Shown: positions 11,701-23,262, counted from the stretch's first letter. The stretch is 64,000 bases of DNA from Cinnamomum chago (GCA_038049695.1 CP142455.1:34199501-34263500), one strand, 5' to 3'. Notes: generated by a model not told the origin, from the letters alone. Made by a program: numbers and translations.

Positions 11701-12888
11701 TCCAAGTAAGTATGATATGCATGACCCACTACCTAATCCACCACACACCACTAATCCCAGTGCTTAGGCCACTAAACCCAATTAAGCACCCTAAATCCTA
11801 GTGATTAGTTACTAAGCCCCTCTAATAAAGGCATGAAACCCCTCTAATAAAGGCATGAAACCTTACAGAGTTCCCAACCAGGGGGAGCTCCAAAAGGTAA
11901 CACTGACGATCAACAGCAGACAAGCTCTCGCCAAAACCTCGAGCGTTACAATTGTGGCAAGAAAGGCCACTTTGCTCGTGATTGCAAACTAACGAAGAAG
12001 ACCCGCTAAGGGAATGTGGTGACCACAACGAGTCACCAAAGTGAGAACGAAGAAGAATGGGATTGCCAAGCATCTATAGCAATTATTGAGGACATTAAAC
12101 TACTAAGTTCTGATATAGTAGGTTGTAGTACCTGAAGAAGGTTTGATGAAGGGGCAAAAGTTGATGAAGAAATAACGCTCACTGCAGTCTCCAACACTGA
12201 AATCATCAATTACGATCGGGACTGGATCGTTGACTTAGGATGTTCGAGTCATATGATGGGAGATAAATCAAAGTTCTCAAGCCTAGTTGAGTACAGAGGC
12301 AGCAAAGTAGTTGTCACGACAAACAATATGCATCTGCCAATTACTCATGTTGGAGAAGCTACATGCATACCAAGGTCCAGTGAGAAGGAAGTTCAACTCC
12401 AACAAGTCTTTCATGTGCCAGGTATGAAAAAGAATATCCTGTCTGTGTCACAACTAACCTCTAAAGGTGACTTCCTTGTATTCGGTCCCGATGATGTAAG
12501 AGTCTACCCAAGTATAAAGATGTCCGAGAAATCAATCATGACAAGACGTAAATTAGATTCTATCTATGTCATGTCGGCTAAGTCAGCCTACATAAAGAAA
12601 GCTCATGGAGCGAGACAGCTTATCTATGGCATGCCTGACTGGGGCATGTGGGATATAATAGGTTGAAGGTAATGATGGATAAGCCCATGGTGAAGGGACT
12701 TCCACAGTTAGAAGTCCATAAAGACACAATGTGTGAAGGTTGTCATTATAGAAAAGCCCATCGACAACCAGATACAGAAGCTAAGTATCAAGAAAGAGGT
12801 CGTTGGAGATTATCCATTTAGATATATGTGGCCCAGTAAAGCCGGAATCCTTTAGCAACTTAAGGTACATGGTCACCTTCATTGATGA
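8705..12888 (+). mobile_element. Broken Ty1/copia element, gag to integrase start, split by a solo LTR
   Basis: Plus-strand copia polyprotein pieces lie in normal order: a gag segment at 8705-8953 (KIRRIITLGLKPEYNRFMTA and AKQMAGVMVKDEEQALFTW), a CCHC zinc knuckle CYNCGKKGHFARDC (about 11943-11985), an aspartic protease/pre-integrase part (DWIVDLGCSSHM at about 12220; QQVFHVPGMKKNILSVSQL) and the start of the integrase core (IIHLDICGPVKPES, MVTFIDD, to about 12888). Reverse transcriptase, RNase H and both LTRs are absent. It is broken by one nested insertion (8959-11867) and several smaller lesions, and it is cut off at the right where a tandem duplication begins. A fossil, older than the solo LTR inside it. 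Confidence 0.8.
8959..11867 (-). mobile_element. Solo LTR (2.9 kb) nested in the copia element
   Basis: Starts TGTCACGCCCCC and ends CCTTACA (TG...CA), flanked by the 5-bp duplication GAGTT (8954-8958 and 11868-11872). No coding domain, primer site or second LTR is seen inside, so a solo LTR is the simplest reading; a non-coding LARD-like element is the alternative. The first 13 bases match the solo LTR at 48762, and the overall style (TGTC-C-G-CCCC start, CTTACA end) is that of the Ty3 LTRs in this window, which sets the minus orientation by analogy. It holds a C-run at about 10255-10268 and an ACACATA-rich stretch at 9725-9825. Confidence 0.7.
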
Positions 12889-13757
12889 TGGGGGATCCGA
12901 CCTTTCGTCCTCTCCTTCCCACCCTTGGGGCTGCCGGGAGCATGGAGGAGGAGGAAAAGCGAGGTCATCAACATTTTTTGTATGGGTATGCCAAATTTTC
13001 TGTTGTACTTAGAATTTGAAATGGTGATCCGTAGATTCACAAGTAGAAAGGAAATCAATTCTTCTTTCGAACTTTCCGTTGCACATATATTTTAAGAAAG
13101 AGATAATTTTTTAAATGCCGTGAGAGGCGATTTCATTTTGTTTGCCATGAAAGACTATTTTTGTGCCGTAGAAGGCGATTTACAAATCTTATCAATGAAG
13201 AAAGACAAGAAATGTGATTCTTTTGTCTCTTTACAAATAATACAAAATACAAAGAAAAGTAAGGAAAGGTATCTGACTTCTCAGGAGATTGTGGGGACTC
13301 GTTCAGATCGACGGTCACAAGTCATGTATGTGATGGACCCGATTTTTTCTTTCCTCTCCTCTCCCATCCGTCCGCGGGGTCGCCGAGAGGAATCGAATGG
13401 AGGGAGGAAAGGGGGAGAAAAAATGGCATCTATATTTTTGTACGGGTATGCCAGATTTTTTATTCTACTTGGAATTTAGAAATGGTGATCCGGAGATCCA
13501 CCTTCGCAAGTAGAAAGGAAATCAACCTTTTTCTAACTTTTCATTGCACAAATATTTAAGAAAAGAGACAGTTTTGAATGCCGTGAGAGGCGATTTTGTT
13601 TTGTTTGCCGTGAAAGGCGATTTACAAATCTCATCAATAAAGAAAGATAAGAAATGTAATTTTCTTGTCTTTAAAGAAAATACAAAGTACAATAGAAAAG
13701 TAAGAAAGGGAATCTGACTTCTAAGGAGATTGTGGGGACCAGTTCAGATGGATTTCG
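12884..13757. repeat. Two tandem copies of a ~0.44-kb unit
   Basis: Unit 1 (about 12884-13323) and unit 2 (about 13324-13757) match along their whole length. Shared landmarks are GGGTATGCCA (12985; 13444), GTAGAAAGGAAATCAA (13043; 13511), TGCCGTGAGAGGCGATTT (13115; 13579) and GAGATTGTGGGGAC (13284; 13727). They differ by scattered substitutions and small indels. The copia homology stops where unit 1 starts. The source is unknown; it looks like LTR or leader sequence. Confidence 0.75.
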
Positions 13758-15030
13758 CCATCGTCCTTCAAATGAGAACGCTTGATGCTTTGATTCTTCG
13801 ACTTAGCTTGGACTTCAGTTTTTTAAAGGATAAGGACCAAGGGAAGGTCCTATACCAAATGAAAAACGAAGAGACGGGCTGAACAGCCGCGTCTTGGTCA
13901 TCTTGAGTAGGAGAAGAGGAGGTTTTTTCTTAGAGGGGGGTGGGGGAGGGGGGGGGGACACAAGGGACTTTTATCACCTTTGGGTGTTAATTTGTTGCAG
14001 CAGAGTTTCTCCTTACAGCAGAGTTTCTTCAGAGTAGCGGGGTTTCTGGATTTTGAGTTCGGGATTCCAGGATTCTGTGTGTCGTGTGTCTTTTCTTCTT
14101 GGAATCACCTCCTTTTATAGGCATTTGGTAGCCTTTAGGTGACTTTATGGGCTTTAATGCATTAAAACCACATAATGGGAGGAGTTACAAGTTTTAATTC
14201 CTTTATTTTGTAACTCCTTTTCTTGGCTTCTGATTTGCCAGTGGAGATAATGGGTATTTAATTGCCTTTAATCTTCATGATGAGAGGATTATCATAACTT
14301 TAATGTCATGATGTCTTGGACTTGTAACTCCCATTCCCTTGAATCTGATTGGGCCGTCCAAAATAATGAGTTAGTGACCGCATTTAGGTGGGTCAATTAA
14401 CAACATTAAGTGGTCGCTAGGGATTTGAAGAGTCGCGGGCCGTGCCGCGTCTTTTGGAATTCTTCCTGTGATGATCGACGGTGGATCTTCATGTTGATCG
14501 ATGTCGGATGATCACGCAACTTCAGACAATGGTTGATACCAGCGGGCCCATGACATCTGTCTTGTCGATTTCTCGATCGATCGGATAGAAAGTGCACTTT
14601 CTTGGTCGGCCGGTTGGCGATCTTGGAGCGATCGGTGACGATTTCATGCTCTTAACAGCGGATCCGTGATGGTGACGAAGATTAGTCATTTCCGAGCGTT
14701 GAAAATCAGATTTTCAGGAAATCACAGAGGCTCGAACTTCTGAAACGTGAAAAAGGATGGAAAATGGGTCACCCGGCGACAAATCCGGTGACCCGGATTT
14801 CCATGGTCTCCAGCGACCATGGGGATTGGTCCCCTTTTGGTCGCCGTTTCTCGGTCGTTCTTTGGTTTTTTTCGCCGCTGTTTTCTCCTGGATTTTTCTT
14901 GACATTTGTCCTCATTTACTGGCTTGATTTTTCTGAAGAAAACCTGACGAGAAGCTGTGCAAATCAGACCACAAAGTTTCCTATTTTTTGGAAAAGCCGA
15001 AGACTTTGTAGCCGATTTTCCGTCAAGAGT
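13758..15030. other. Retroelement-like non-coding stretch
   Basis: No protein domain. It has a G-rich run (about 13937-13958), a pair of GCAGAGTTTCT words (14001; 14020) and GATCGAT/GTCGGA-rich sequence leading into the ~150-bp repeats at 15031. I take it to be LTR or untranslated sequence of a retroelement whose remainder continues at 40925, but no ends could be set. Confidence 0.4.
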
Positions 15031-15310
15031 CGAAACTCGGTCAAACGATGTCGGAATGACTTGAAATTTGACGTAGAACCTCTTGAGCAGTAGATGGTAC
15101 CAACCATGGGCTTTTGCTTGAGTTTTGAAGCTGTTTGGGGTCCCGTCGCTGCTAGGCTTGATTTCACCGCGAGGAAGATGTCGCGCTTTGATGTGCGATC
15201 AACCGATGTCCGATTGACTTGAAATTTGACAGGGAGCCTATTGGAGTCATTTTGAGATGATCCATTGGCTCCGATTTGGATGTCATGGTCCCGGGGTGCT
15301 CCGCCGCCGG
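15031..15310. repeat. ~150-bp tandem repeat array, left part
   Basis: Two units share GTCAAACGATGTCGGAATGA (first unit near 15041) followed by CTTGAAATTTGACG; the second unit is near 15200. The array continues at 40963-41330 on the far side of the 25.6-kb solo LTR plus CACTA block, so the block inserted into an existing array. Confidence 0.65.
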
Positions 15311-15465
15311 TGTATTGTGAATTTTCCGCAAGTATACGGTTGTCTCAAGTAATATAGACTATGAAAGTCCGAATATCGTTCCCACGAGGATCGGTACAAG
15401 AGAAATAACAATGATTAATGAAAAGGAGTATCAACTCAAATATAGCTAACAAATGCAAATGGAGA

Positions 15466-15800
15466 CACTACAAAAAAAATGTCTTAATGAGTCACTTTTA
15501 AAGTGTCTTAAAAAGTGGTTTGTGTCGCTTTTTTTATTACTATGCAAGCGTCTTATCTGCCGGTATCACTAAAGCTTCGTAAAAGCGTCTCAAGAAATAC
15601 ATTTGTTGTGTCAGTTCCTGTTATCAAAGTGACACAGAAAAATGGTTACTTGTGTCACTTTAAACCCAAAAGTGACACTGAAATAACTTAAAAGCGTCAC
15701 AAGAAAGATAACTTTGCTGTCTCCCTTTTCAAAAGCAGTGATCAATATATTGTTTTCGGACCAAAAGTGACACAAGTAGTCATCAGTTGTGACAGTTTCC
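15466..15800. repeat. CACTA-1 left terminal and subterminal repeats
   Basis: CACTACAAAAAAAA followed by repeated GTGTCACTTT / AAAGTGACAC words in both orientations, for example at 15655-15680 and 15765-15775. Confidence 0.8.
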
Positions 15801-17179
15801 ATAGAAGCGAGATACCATCCATTTTTTTAAAATAAAAATGCAATATATACATTACTAATAACATGCTGCAGTATGAATACACTTTCAAATCACTAAACCT
15901 GCCTTACAAAAGATGCAAAAAAATATAGATAGCAACATTCAATAAGAACCATATCATTAATTGAAAATTAATCACCATTCACATTAAGGAACGTACTTGC
16001 TCGTCCACGCACTAAATCAAACAAACTATTCAAAATATAGCCAATTTGAATCCATCTATAATCCAAACTATTTACATTAACCTTCGAATTCGTAACCAAA
16101 GCGTCACGACATAATCCAAAACCTTTACAAAAGCATAAAAAAAAAGGCAAGCTACATTGTAAACAATTTCCGGAAATCCCTAACTAGCCAAAATTAACTT
16201 AACCTAATTAGTAGATCCACTTAGCAAAAGGCATTCCATCTCCATTTAATTAAGTTCTTCATTCACCTACAAAATAATAACAATTTGACTATGTATCAAT
16301 AATATAATCAAGTAAGAAGGAGAGTTTAACCAACAATATCAAGGATTCATGTTAAAGAGAAAACATTTTGTCACTAGAGAAAGAGCAATTGAAGCACTAG
16401 CAGTTCACATGTCATAAGATCATAGTAGCAAGCAAACTAGGAGCAATCAATAATTCACTAATATGATGACCTAGTATTCCTATCACCATCTACAACTAAC
16501 ACTCAATAAGCATTAACGTACCGAAAACTATGCAAGTTAATCACAGTCGACAGTCTCCCCCCCCCCCCCAAATGATATGTGATGAAGTGTGAAATGCATC
16601 ATGAACTAAAAAACTCCACCTACCCAAGTGCATGATGCAGACAAAAATGCATGAATCAATTCACATTGATGATAGTCCGATGAAGAAACAGGTAGTCACT
16701 AAGCCTAAAAACTGAAATGCACATTAAATTAAGTGTATCGTCACTAAGCCTTACTATGAAATCTTATCAACTATACAAATTGAACTCCTATGTATACCTT
16801 TATAAAGGAAGAAATCCTTGGATGAAGTCGATAAACTCGAGTCGGGGACAAATAAGTTAGACTATTAGAAATAAGTTAGAAATCACAATATGTGAGATTG
16901 TGTTTTTGTTTTTGTTTTCCTTGTCTCTAGCCTTTTCTCCTTGTAGATGTTGGAGAAAAAGATGTGGCAATCCTGCTAATGGATGCTTTATAAAATTGGA
17001 AATAATGAATGGTGGGGGCACAAAATGCATACAGTAAGGACACCAATATAACCATTAATTCTATTAAAGTGCTCAAATTCAAACCTCCTGTCATTTAGGG
17101 TCCATCCAAACACAGCCTAAAAGGCCAAAAAAGGAAAAAGCTAAGACCACACTAAGATGGGTTGTGAGTTGTGGCTTAC
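15801..17179. other. CACTA-1 interior, nothing recognised
   Basis: AT-rich sequence with a C-run (about 16557-16569). No domain or splice-bounded exon that I can support. Confidence 0.5.
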
Positions 17180-17429
17180 TTGGTCTGCATTAGATTCCTT
17201 CTCTAGTTCATAATGGACTGCAAATTCAGTGCAGTAATAGGCATCTGAACTGTGCGCATGGAGTTGCTCAATGAAAGGAAGGGAAGGCAACTGAGGAACC
17301 ATGTAGAGATTGCTCATTTAACACCATGAATCCTTCAACATAATCCACCTTGCTGTCCATTGAAACCAAAAGCTCTTGGTCCTTGGTGAAAATCTCAAAA
17401 TCATCATAGAAGGCTCTGACCCATTTCAC
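17180..17429 (-). pseudogene. Unrecognised exon-like fragment A (captured)
   Basis: The minus strand shows a splice-bounded 250-bp exon: acceptor TTATTACAG before 17429 and donor GTAAGC after 17180. It encodes VKWVRAFYDDFEIFTKDQEL, then LVSMDSKVDYVEGFMVLNEQ and SLHGSSVAFPSF, and in a shifted frame EQLHAHSSDAYYCTEFAVHY and ELEKESNADQ. The residue composition looks like a real soluble protein, not random translation, but I do not recognise the family. The frame change near 17275 shows it is broken. Orientation agrees with the other captured pieces in CACTA-1. It may belong to the same source gene as 17659-17949. Confidence 0.45.
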
Positions 17430-17658
17430 CTGTAATAACCAAATTTTTGAGTTTAGAGACAACTGCAGCAAAGGAAAGCCCATTCAAAAAACCAAGTACA
17501 TAAAATGTGAAAAGGGTTTGTTTCTGTGGCAAATCTAAAAATATTCAAGAGTGAACTTTGTTATTTCCTTATCCTAAATCCCAATTGTTTTGAAGGTCAA
17601 GGTAGAAATGAAGTTTAGGAGACCACATTATCAACATTGGTAATTCATACTACCAATG

Positions 17659-17949
17659 TTAGTATCCATCTAATGTGTTTTCTGGTTTGTGTGCCACTTC
17701 AAAGGCATTCTGGAGGCCATACCAACAGTTTACAAAATAATCAAACCAACCTATATTAATATTATCTAGGTTCTCTGATTTACAATCAGAAGCCAATCGC
17801 GGTTTTTTCTTCAAAATGTCAACAATTAAATTGTTAGCTTTCTCCATTGTCTTCTTCAATTCATCTTTTGACGTTTGATACTTGTTGCAAAAAGATGCAA
17901 TAAGGTCCACACCCCAATCATGAGCATGCAAAGCCAAGTTGCCACTCAT
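17659..17949 (-). pseudogene. Unrecognised open fragment B (captured)
   Basis: A 96-residue minus-strand open frame with a balanced, protein-like composition: HAHDWGVDLIASFCNKYQTS, KDELKKTMEKANNLIVDILK, then WFDYFVNCWYGLQNAFEVAH. The KDELKK...IVDILKKKP part looks helical. I do not recognise it. It lies 230 bp upstream, in transcript sense, of fragment A, so both could be exons of one captured gene. No start context or splice site was fixed with confidence. Confidence 0.35.
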
Positions 17950-18895
17950 ACATAAACGAATCTAAGGAGCTGTTTGGAAACTTGTGTAATCTAATAAGAG
18001 CTAATTAAAACAAGTTCTAAAATAAAAGCTCTAGTTTTTAAGTTCTAATTTACAATTAGGCCTTCTTTGGTACCTCTACTCACGGAATGTACAGTGATTA
18101 GGAAACCAAGAAAGAGGGTGGTTGTCAAGATTACTCAAGAACACCATATGCAGCCACAAACCTAACATCGTTGTGATCCAGGAGTCAAAGCTAGCTAAGG
18201 TGGATAATTATTTGATTCATTCCATTTGGTGAATCACTTAATTCAATAAAATGGGTGGTTCTAGCTATGGTCAGTACAGAGGCACTGTAGACAAGATAAA
18301 AGAAAAGGCACTGTAGATGCCACATCAAGTAATATTCCACCACCTCAATCACTAAGATCCAAAAGAGAATGGCCAAAAGTAAAAGCAAAGCCATTATTGA
18401 AAAAAGATAACTTAATATACACCCACTGCTTTTGATGCAATTTATCTTTTTCCCACTTTTGATGTTAAACAAGACACTGACCTTTTGTATACTAACACAA
18501 AAAAGTAAAAGAAGCAAAGAAATGGTGGATGTATTAAAATACAATTTATATTTGGCACCCCCATTTTTCAAAGATCTCCTCAATTCTTTTTCCATTTTTC
18601 TTTCTTTTTTTTATGAATGTATCTTGCAGAAGGGTCTGCCTATCATTCACTAGTAATGTAAAACAATAGAGGAGAGAGAATGGGGGGAAATGAAAATCAT
18701 ACCTGGCACTTGAATGATACGTACAAGTGCCACCAGTGCCTGTAAATCAACCATGAAAAGAGCAAAACAAGAGAGAAGATAAATCAGTCTTCTTCTTTTG
18801 TTCTTATGCCATGTAAGGATGGAGAAAAAAAAATGAATGAGGAGCTCACTTGGATATGATGTAATAACAGTGGCAGTGCCTGCAAAGTCATTGAC

Positions 18896-19177
18896 TCACA
18901 AGGTTCCTGCAATTCGAGTACTATTGTGGGTGTTCTCCTCCTCATCAAGCTTGGCCAGACCAAAGTCTGATATCTTAGGATTAAGATCCTTATCCAGCAG
19001 TATATTGGTAGCTTTGATGTCTCTATGAACAATTCTCAGCGTTGATTCTTCATGGAGATAAGCCAAACCTCTTGCTATACCAACACATATCATATGCCTC
19101 ATTGGCCAATCCAGTTTCAGTTGTTTTTCTTCCGGACCTATGAACATTCCAACTGAAAATTGGGTCTCCGAATTCAT
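18896..19177 (-). pseudogene. LRR receptor-like kinase exon fragment (captured)
   Basis: The minus strand encodes the middle of a protein kinase domain typical of plant LRR receptor kinases of the VIII-2 type: [31 protein letters not shown], catalytic loop [14 protein letters not shown] (the HRD Asp and the Asn are present), [17 protein letters not shown] (DFG present) and [11 protein letters not shown]. Only about 90 residues of a ~1000-residue family are present; the ATP-binding lobe, the activation segment beyond AGT, the receptor part and the membrane helix are missing. It cannot be a working kinase. It lies in CACTA-1 between the subtilase pieces and the unrecognised pieces, in the same orientation. 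In the genome it would normally be one exon of a many-exon gene, which fits capture of genomic DNA. Confidence 0.85.
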
Positions 19178-19542
19178 CGGTAGTTGACGCTGAGATGAAA
19201 AGCAAGCATAAAGTAATCAGTCATCTTACATTTCATTAGCTCTGTACCCAAATACTTCAAATATATAGTAATTCGTTTTTTTTTTTTTAGGCAACAAAGA
19301 AAATATATTAAGAAAGGAAAGAGTATTACAAAGAGTAGTAATTTGTAAAGACATGTCATGGATTAAAGAGAGATGAAATTCTGATACTTCAACTTTACGC
19401 AATGTATCCATATCAAATTGTACTCGATGCTTCGATTTTATATGTAAAATTTGGGTGGTTCCAGCAATATCCATGTTGTCTCTGCCTTAATCCATGTTGT
19501 ATCTGGGTATTCAAATTAGGGAGAGTTTCTTGAGAAGGACTA

Positions 19543-21514
19543 ACTGGTGATAATGAGTGCTGATTTTATTGCAGCTGGAGACCAATCTGGATGTAGCGCT
19601 TTAATCAATGCAGCAATGCCAGCAACATGTGGGGTTGCCACGGAAGTTCCGGTACGACGGTGAATCACTAGGAATGGTTGCAGCTAAGATATTGACACCA
19701 GGGGCAGCTACATCCGGCTACGACAAATATACCATGCATGAGTTACAAAATGAACCTTGTTAAGCGAGTCAAATACAATGTGTTCTTAACTGAAAATGAC
19801 TGAATTTCTACTAATTGGAATTAGAAAAAAAAAACTGAAAATTCTCAATAGCCATTAAACTGCAGCCATTGTAGCCCATCAGATTGAATATTGAGCTAAT
19901 GTTCGGATCTTTGGATGTTTTGACTTTTTGTCTCTGTCAAGGGTCAGCTGAGTATATGAATGAACTCAAGAGGTAGCTTTCTCAGACAAACCATCATTCC
20001 TAATTGTTGAATTGTGGGGCCATGATGTGCAGATTCGTCAGCTGTTACCAAACTCCCTGGATTTCCCAGTTGATCCTTCCCAAGTGGCATTTGGAGAGTT
20101 AGGAAATATGGAGCATTTAACAGGTTAAAAAAAGGCCTTCACAAAAGAATCGGGAATTTTGGAGATGTTATGAAATAGTAATTATCCTAACCAAACACGC
20201 TCGTTCAACCAAAAGTATTGAGAGACATTATTAAATAGTAGTTGTCACCTAGCCAGAACACCATAAGCACCGTTTTTCTGAAGAGATACCAATGGTGCAA
20301 ATCTAATCTCCTGTCCTGTATACATACTTTGGCCCTACAACCAAACACTATTCATCAATGACCATTGAAACAAAATTCTCTCACCCGTACAGAGTATCAT
20401 ATATCAATGTGGTGCCCACCCGTGATTCTATCTATGATCATGACTATTGATTTGATGGGGTCCACGGCACATGGGAACATATATTAACAAAAGGGACCCA
20501 CATGCAGCCTGTGCCAGCCATAAAAATTGCATCATCCAGATGAAGACAGATGAGGAGGTGAAAAAAAAATACCATTATAGTTCGATTGTTTCCGAGTGTG
20601 ATAGCAGTTGGGTAGGACCGATCTATGGTGCTAGCTCCCACAGTTAGGATCCAAGGTGCAGTATTTACAAGTGTATTGGGGCGAGGACCCGCATTTCCTG
20701 CTGCACAAATAACCATTATTCCTCTGGCCACCGCATGAAATGCACCTACAGCAAGAGTGTCACGTTCACCAGCATCAAAGAAGTAGGGCAGGATCCAACC
20801 AATTGATAAGGACAACACGTTCACCCCATCATATATGGCTTGATCGATTGCTTGCAGCATGTCCACGGTTGAACACAACCCATCAAGCATGTTTTAACAT
20901 ATTTTGTACATGGCTAGTCGAGCTCGGGGCGCACCCCCTTGGACAGCACCCACAGCGAGCCCCTTGTGGCTCACATTTCTCACCAAGGAACCCGCAGCTA
21001 TGGATGAGCAGTGGGTGCCATGCCCTACAAAGTCTCTAGGGGACAAGTAGTCCAACTGTGCTATGGCGTTGTATGGCCCTCCAAGTGCAGCAAGGAGCCC
21101 TTTGAAGAACCACGGCGCTCCTATTAGTTTCATGTTGCAGTTTGTGGAACTGAAGTTAGTTCCAGACATGCATGTGTCCTTCCAATGAGAAGGGATAGGT
21201 GCCAAGCCTTCATAATTGAAGCTTTCAGATTCTGGCCAGATTCCTGACCATTCATTTAAATGTAAGTTGAGAGCATGGTTAGTCATTTGGCGTAGTTCTA
21301 AAATATTATGGGTGTGAGAGAGACCTGAATCAATGACTCCAATGATGGTTCCATCACCCATGTTGCTCTCGGACAATAGATTTGGTGCTTCATGAGAGTA
21401 AGAGAGGCCAAGGTAATCCCAACTATGAGTAGTTTCGGGCTTCATTAGGGAATTAGGCATCACATCTAATAAGACCCAATTAGGTTGATTTTGGGATATC
21501 CCATATCCATACAC
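19543..21514 (-). pseudogene. Subtilisin-like protease (subtilase) fragments, multi-exon (captured)
   Basis: Minus-strand pieces cover much of a plant subtilase, a secreted serine protease. In order they are: end of prodomain (VMPNSLMKPETTHSWDYLGL), Asp region GTIIGVIDSG, WPESESFN, His region GHGTHCSSIAAGS and RARLAMYKIC (20894-21514); VDMLQAIDQAIYDGVNVLSL, the oxyanion-hole part VICAAGNAGP and APWILTVGASTIDRSYPTAI (20575-20890); a PA-domain exon GQSMYTGQEI...NGAYGVLAR (about 20250-20335); and the Ser region [16 protein letters not shown]...[20 protein letters not shown] (about 19560-19725). All four catalytic-site blocks (D, H, N, S) can be seen, but it is broken. About 27 residues of foreign sequence split VIDSG from WPESESFN, the first two blocks are out of frame, there is a frame change before GTSVA, and coding is missing between the PA and Ser blocks. 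Introns are retained. It has no signal peptide and cannot work. Confidence 0.85.
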
Positions 21515-21520
21515 AGGACT

Positions 21521-21521
<1 letters not shown>

Positions 21522-21554
<33 letters not shown>
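21522..21554. repeat. (CT)n microsatellite
   Basis: An uninterrupted CT/TC run of about 30 bases directly upstream, in minus-strand sense, of the first subtilase block. Confidence 0.9.
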
Positions 21555-22730
21555 GTGGTTATCTAATAACTCTCATGTCATGTAAATGGTACCAAGAAGA
21601 AAACGTTTCAGTATTTGGTAATCTTTGAGTTGAGTTTGACTCAAGCTCAAACTCAATATGCATTGCAAAGTAGAGGTACAACATTGCACGGTTGGGCCTT
21701 ATTTCTAGTAAAGCTTGCACTAGAGCTTGAGCTTGAGATCAATTAGTACTATCAAGCCAAGCTCAACTTAATTCAAGCCATGCTCAGGCTGGGGTTAGTT
21801 CAGCTTGGCTATAGATCAAGATAGCTTGTTTAATGTTCAAGCAAAGCTCAAGTCAAGCTACCTCTTGCTCTCAAGTTCACACGCAAACACTATTAGATTC
21901 TACAGTTTCAGGGAGAAAATTATAACAAATCACAAGTTTACAAGTACTTGATCAAAAACCAACACTATCACAACCATTTCTACATGAATCTAATCCATCA
22001 ATGATATGAGAAGACATAACAAATTTAGGAACGACAAATAAAAGTTCCACAAACCATGAAACTGACACCTTCATGTAAGATAATGGAGGAATGACAGACC
22101 AACATAACCTCTAGGTAAATTTCCAATAATACGTTATGAGGCAATGTCCAATATTATGACCAACATATTATAAGATAAATGTCTAAACCTGCTGCTTAAC
22201 CCACCATCAAATCCTTTCGAAATTTCCTCTTTTTTTTTCTGCGCCCCAACCTAAAGCTGCCAGCAGCCATTGGCCATTGCACAAACTTCATCGATTTTCA
22301 ATTTTTTTCCTTTTTTGATGGGATCTATGAACTTTCTTTTGAAAGATCAGTTGACTACACCCTGTGTGACCTTGTGGTTGTGAGAGTGAGTAAACTCTGA
22401 TTTTCCCACTTCATTGCATGCAATACCTTAGTCATTCATCAGGTGGGGGTCATCATTAACATGCTCAGGACCAATAACAAAAGCCCTTGATGAAATGGAA
22501 AAGCGCAATTTACATATGGGGGCATATTCACAATATCTCTCACCAGAGCTTCAAAAGACACTTCAATCCATATCAGACAATCCCCTTTTGGCCTTTCCCA
22601 TGACTGAGTTCCAATATCACATTTCCACATAGAGAACTTTAAAAGAGAAAACCTAAAGAATTCACATCGAAAGACAGAATCAACAACAGAAAGAGATAAA
22701 TAAAAAAAAAAAACAAGAGCGAAGTCGCAC
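21555..22730. other. CACTA-1 interior without a recognised gene
   Basis: 21620-21890 is rich in CAAGCTCAA/TTGAGCTTG words like other plant repeat debris (compare 29440-29520), but without ends. 22440-22640 has a minus-strand open frame that I do not recognise. GT at 22729-22730 (minus sense) is the donor that ends the OSB exon. Confidence 0.4.
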
Positions 22731-23100
22731 CATAGCTGCGGAAAGTCGGTCGTCTTCTCCTGCTTCAGTACTGAGACGGCCCAGAACCGGTAGTCAGGAG
22801 CCACATCGAGCTGGACGGGAATTGCAACGGAGCCAATGAGGTGCACCGAATTGGCGACCTTTGGCTGCCAAGGGATCTCTGCAGGCCGCGGCCAGCCAGC
22901 GGAGAGGGTTTGGGCGCCGGTGGGGCATCGGCACCAGCTTCAATAGACCCTTTGGTGTCCGGAGCGGGAATTGAAGGTTCGACTTTGGGTTTCCGAGGCC
23001 ATCTAGAAAATCCTTGTTCAGATTTTCTGGGGGTGCAGAAGCAGAAGAAGCTTTGAGAGTAGGAAGCCAAAGGCAAGCCTGTTAGATTTAGGCTCCGCAT
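22731..23100 (-). pseudogene. OSB-type organellar ssDNA-binding protein, first exon (captured)
   Basis: The minus strand starts MRSLNLTGLPLASYSQSFFC, basic and Ser-rich like an organelle transit peptide. A Pro-rich linker (VEPSIPAPDTKGSIEAG) follows, and then, in another frame, the start of the single-strand-binding OB fold: WPRPAEIPWQPKVANSVHLI and GSVAIPVQLDVAPDYRFWAV. The block IPWQPKVANSVxLIG is characteristic of plant OSB proteins, which bind single-stranded DNA in mitochondria or plastids and affect organelle genome stability. The exon ends at PQLW before a good donor (GTGCGA). The frame change near 22895 breaks it, and no further OB-fold exon or PDF motif is visible downstream. It is the most upstream captured piece of CACTA-1, followed by the co-oriented subtilase and kinase pieces, so sequence to its right may have come with its promoter. 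Confidence 0.7.
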
Positions 23101-23262
23101 TCTATTTCTTTATCTTCCTAACGAACCAATTCCACCTCTTCTGCTGCTGCAACAGGAGGGGAATGGAAAAGGGAAAATGGGTCGAACCTGTGATGATTTA
23201 GGACTTGGGAGGAGTTCAGGACTCAGGAGTGGAAAACGAGAATTGTTCAAGAGGGGTAGGGG

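Noticed and set aside
18896-21514. Kinase and subtilase pieces considered as one decayed resident gene pair
   Set aside because: Both lie wholly between CACTA-1 ends with its TSD and are fragmentary, so capture explains them better.
21620-21890. CAAGCTCAA-rich stretch as a transposon
   Set aside because: Word composition resembles repeat debris (also 29440-29520), but no termini or TSD were found.
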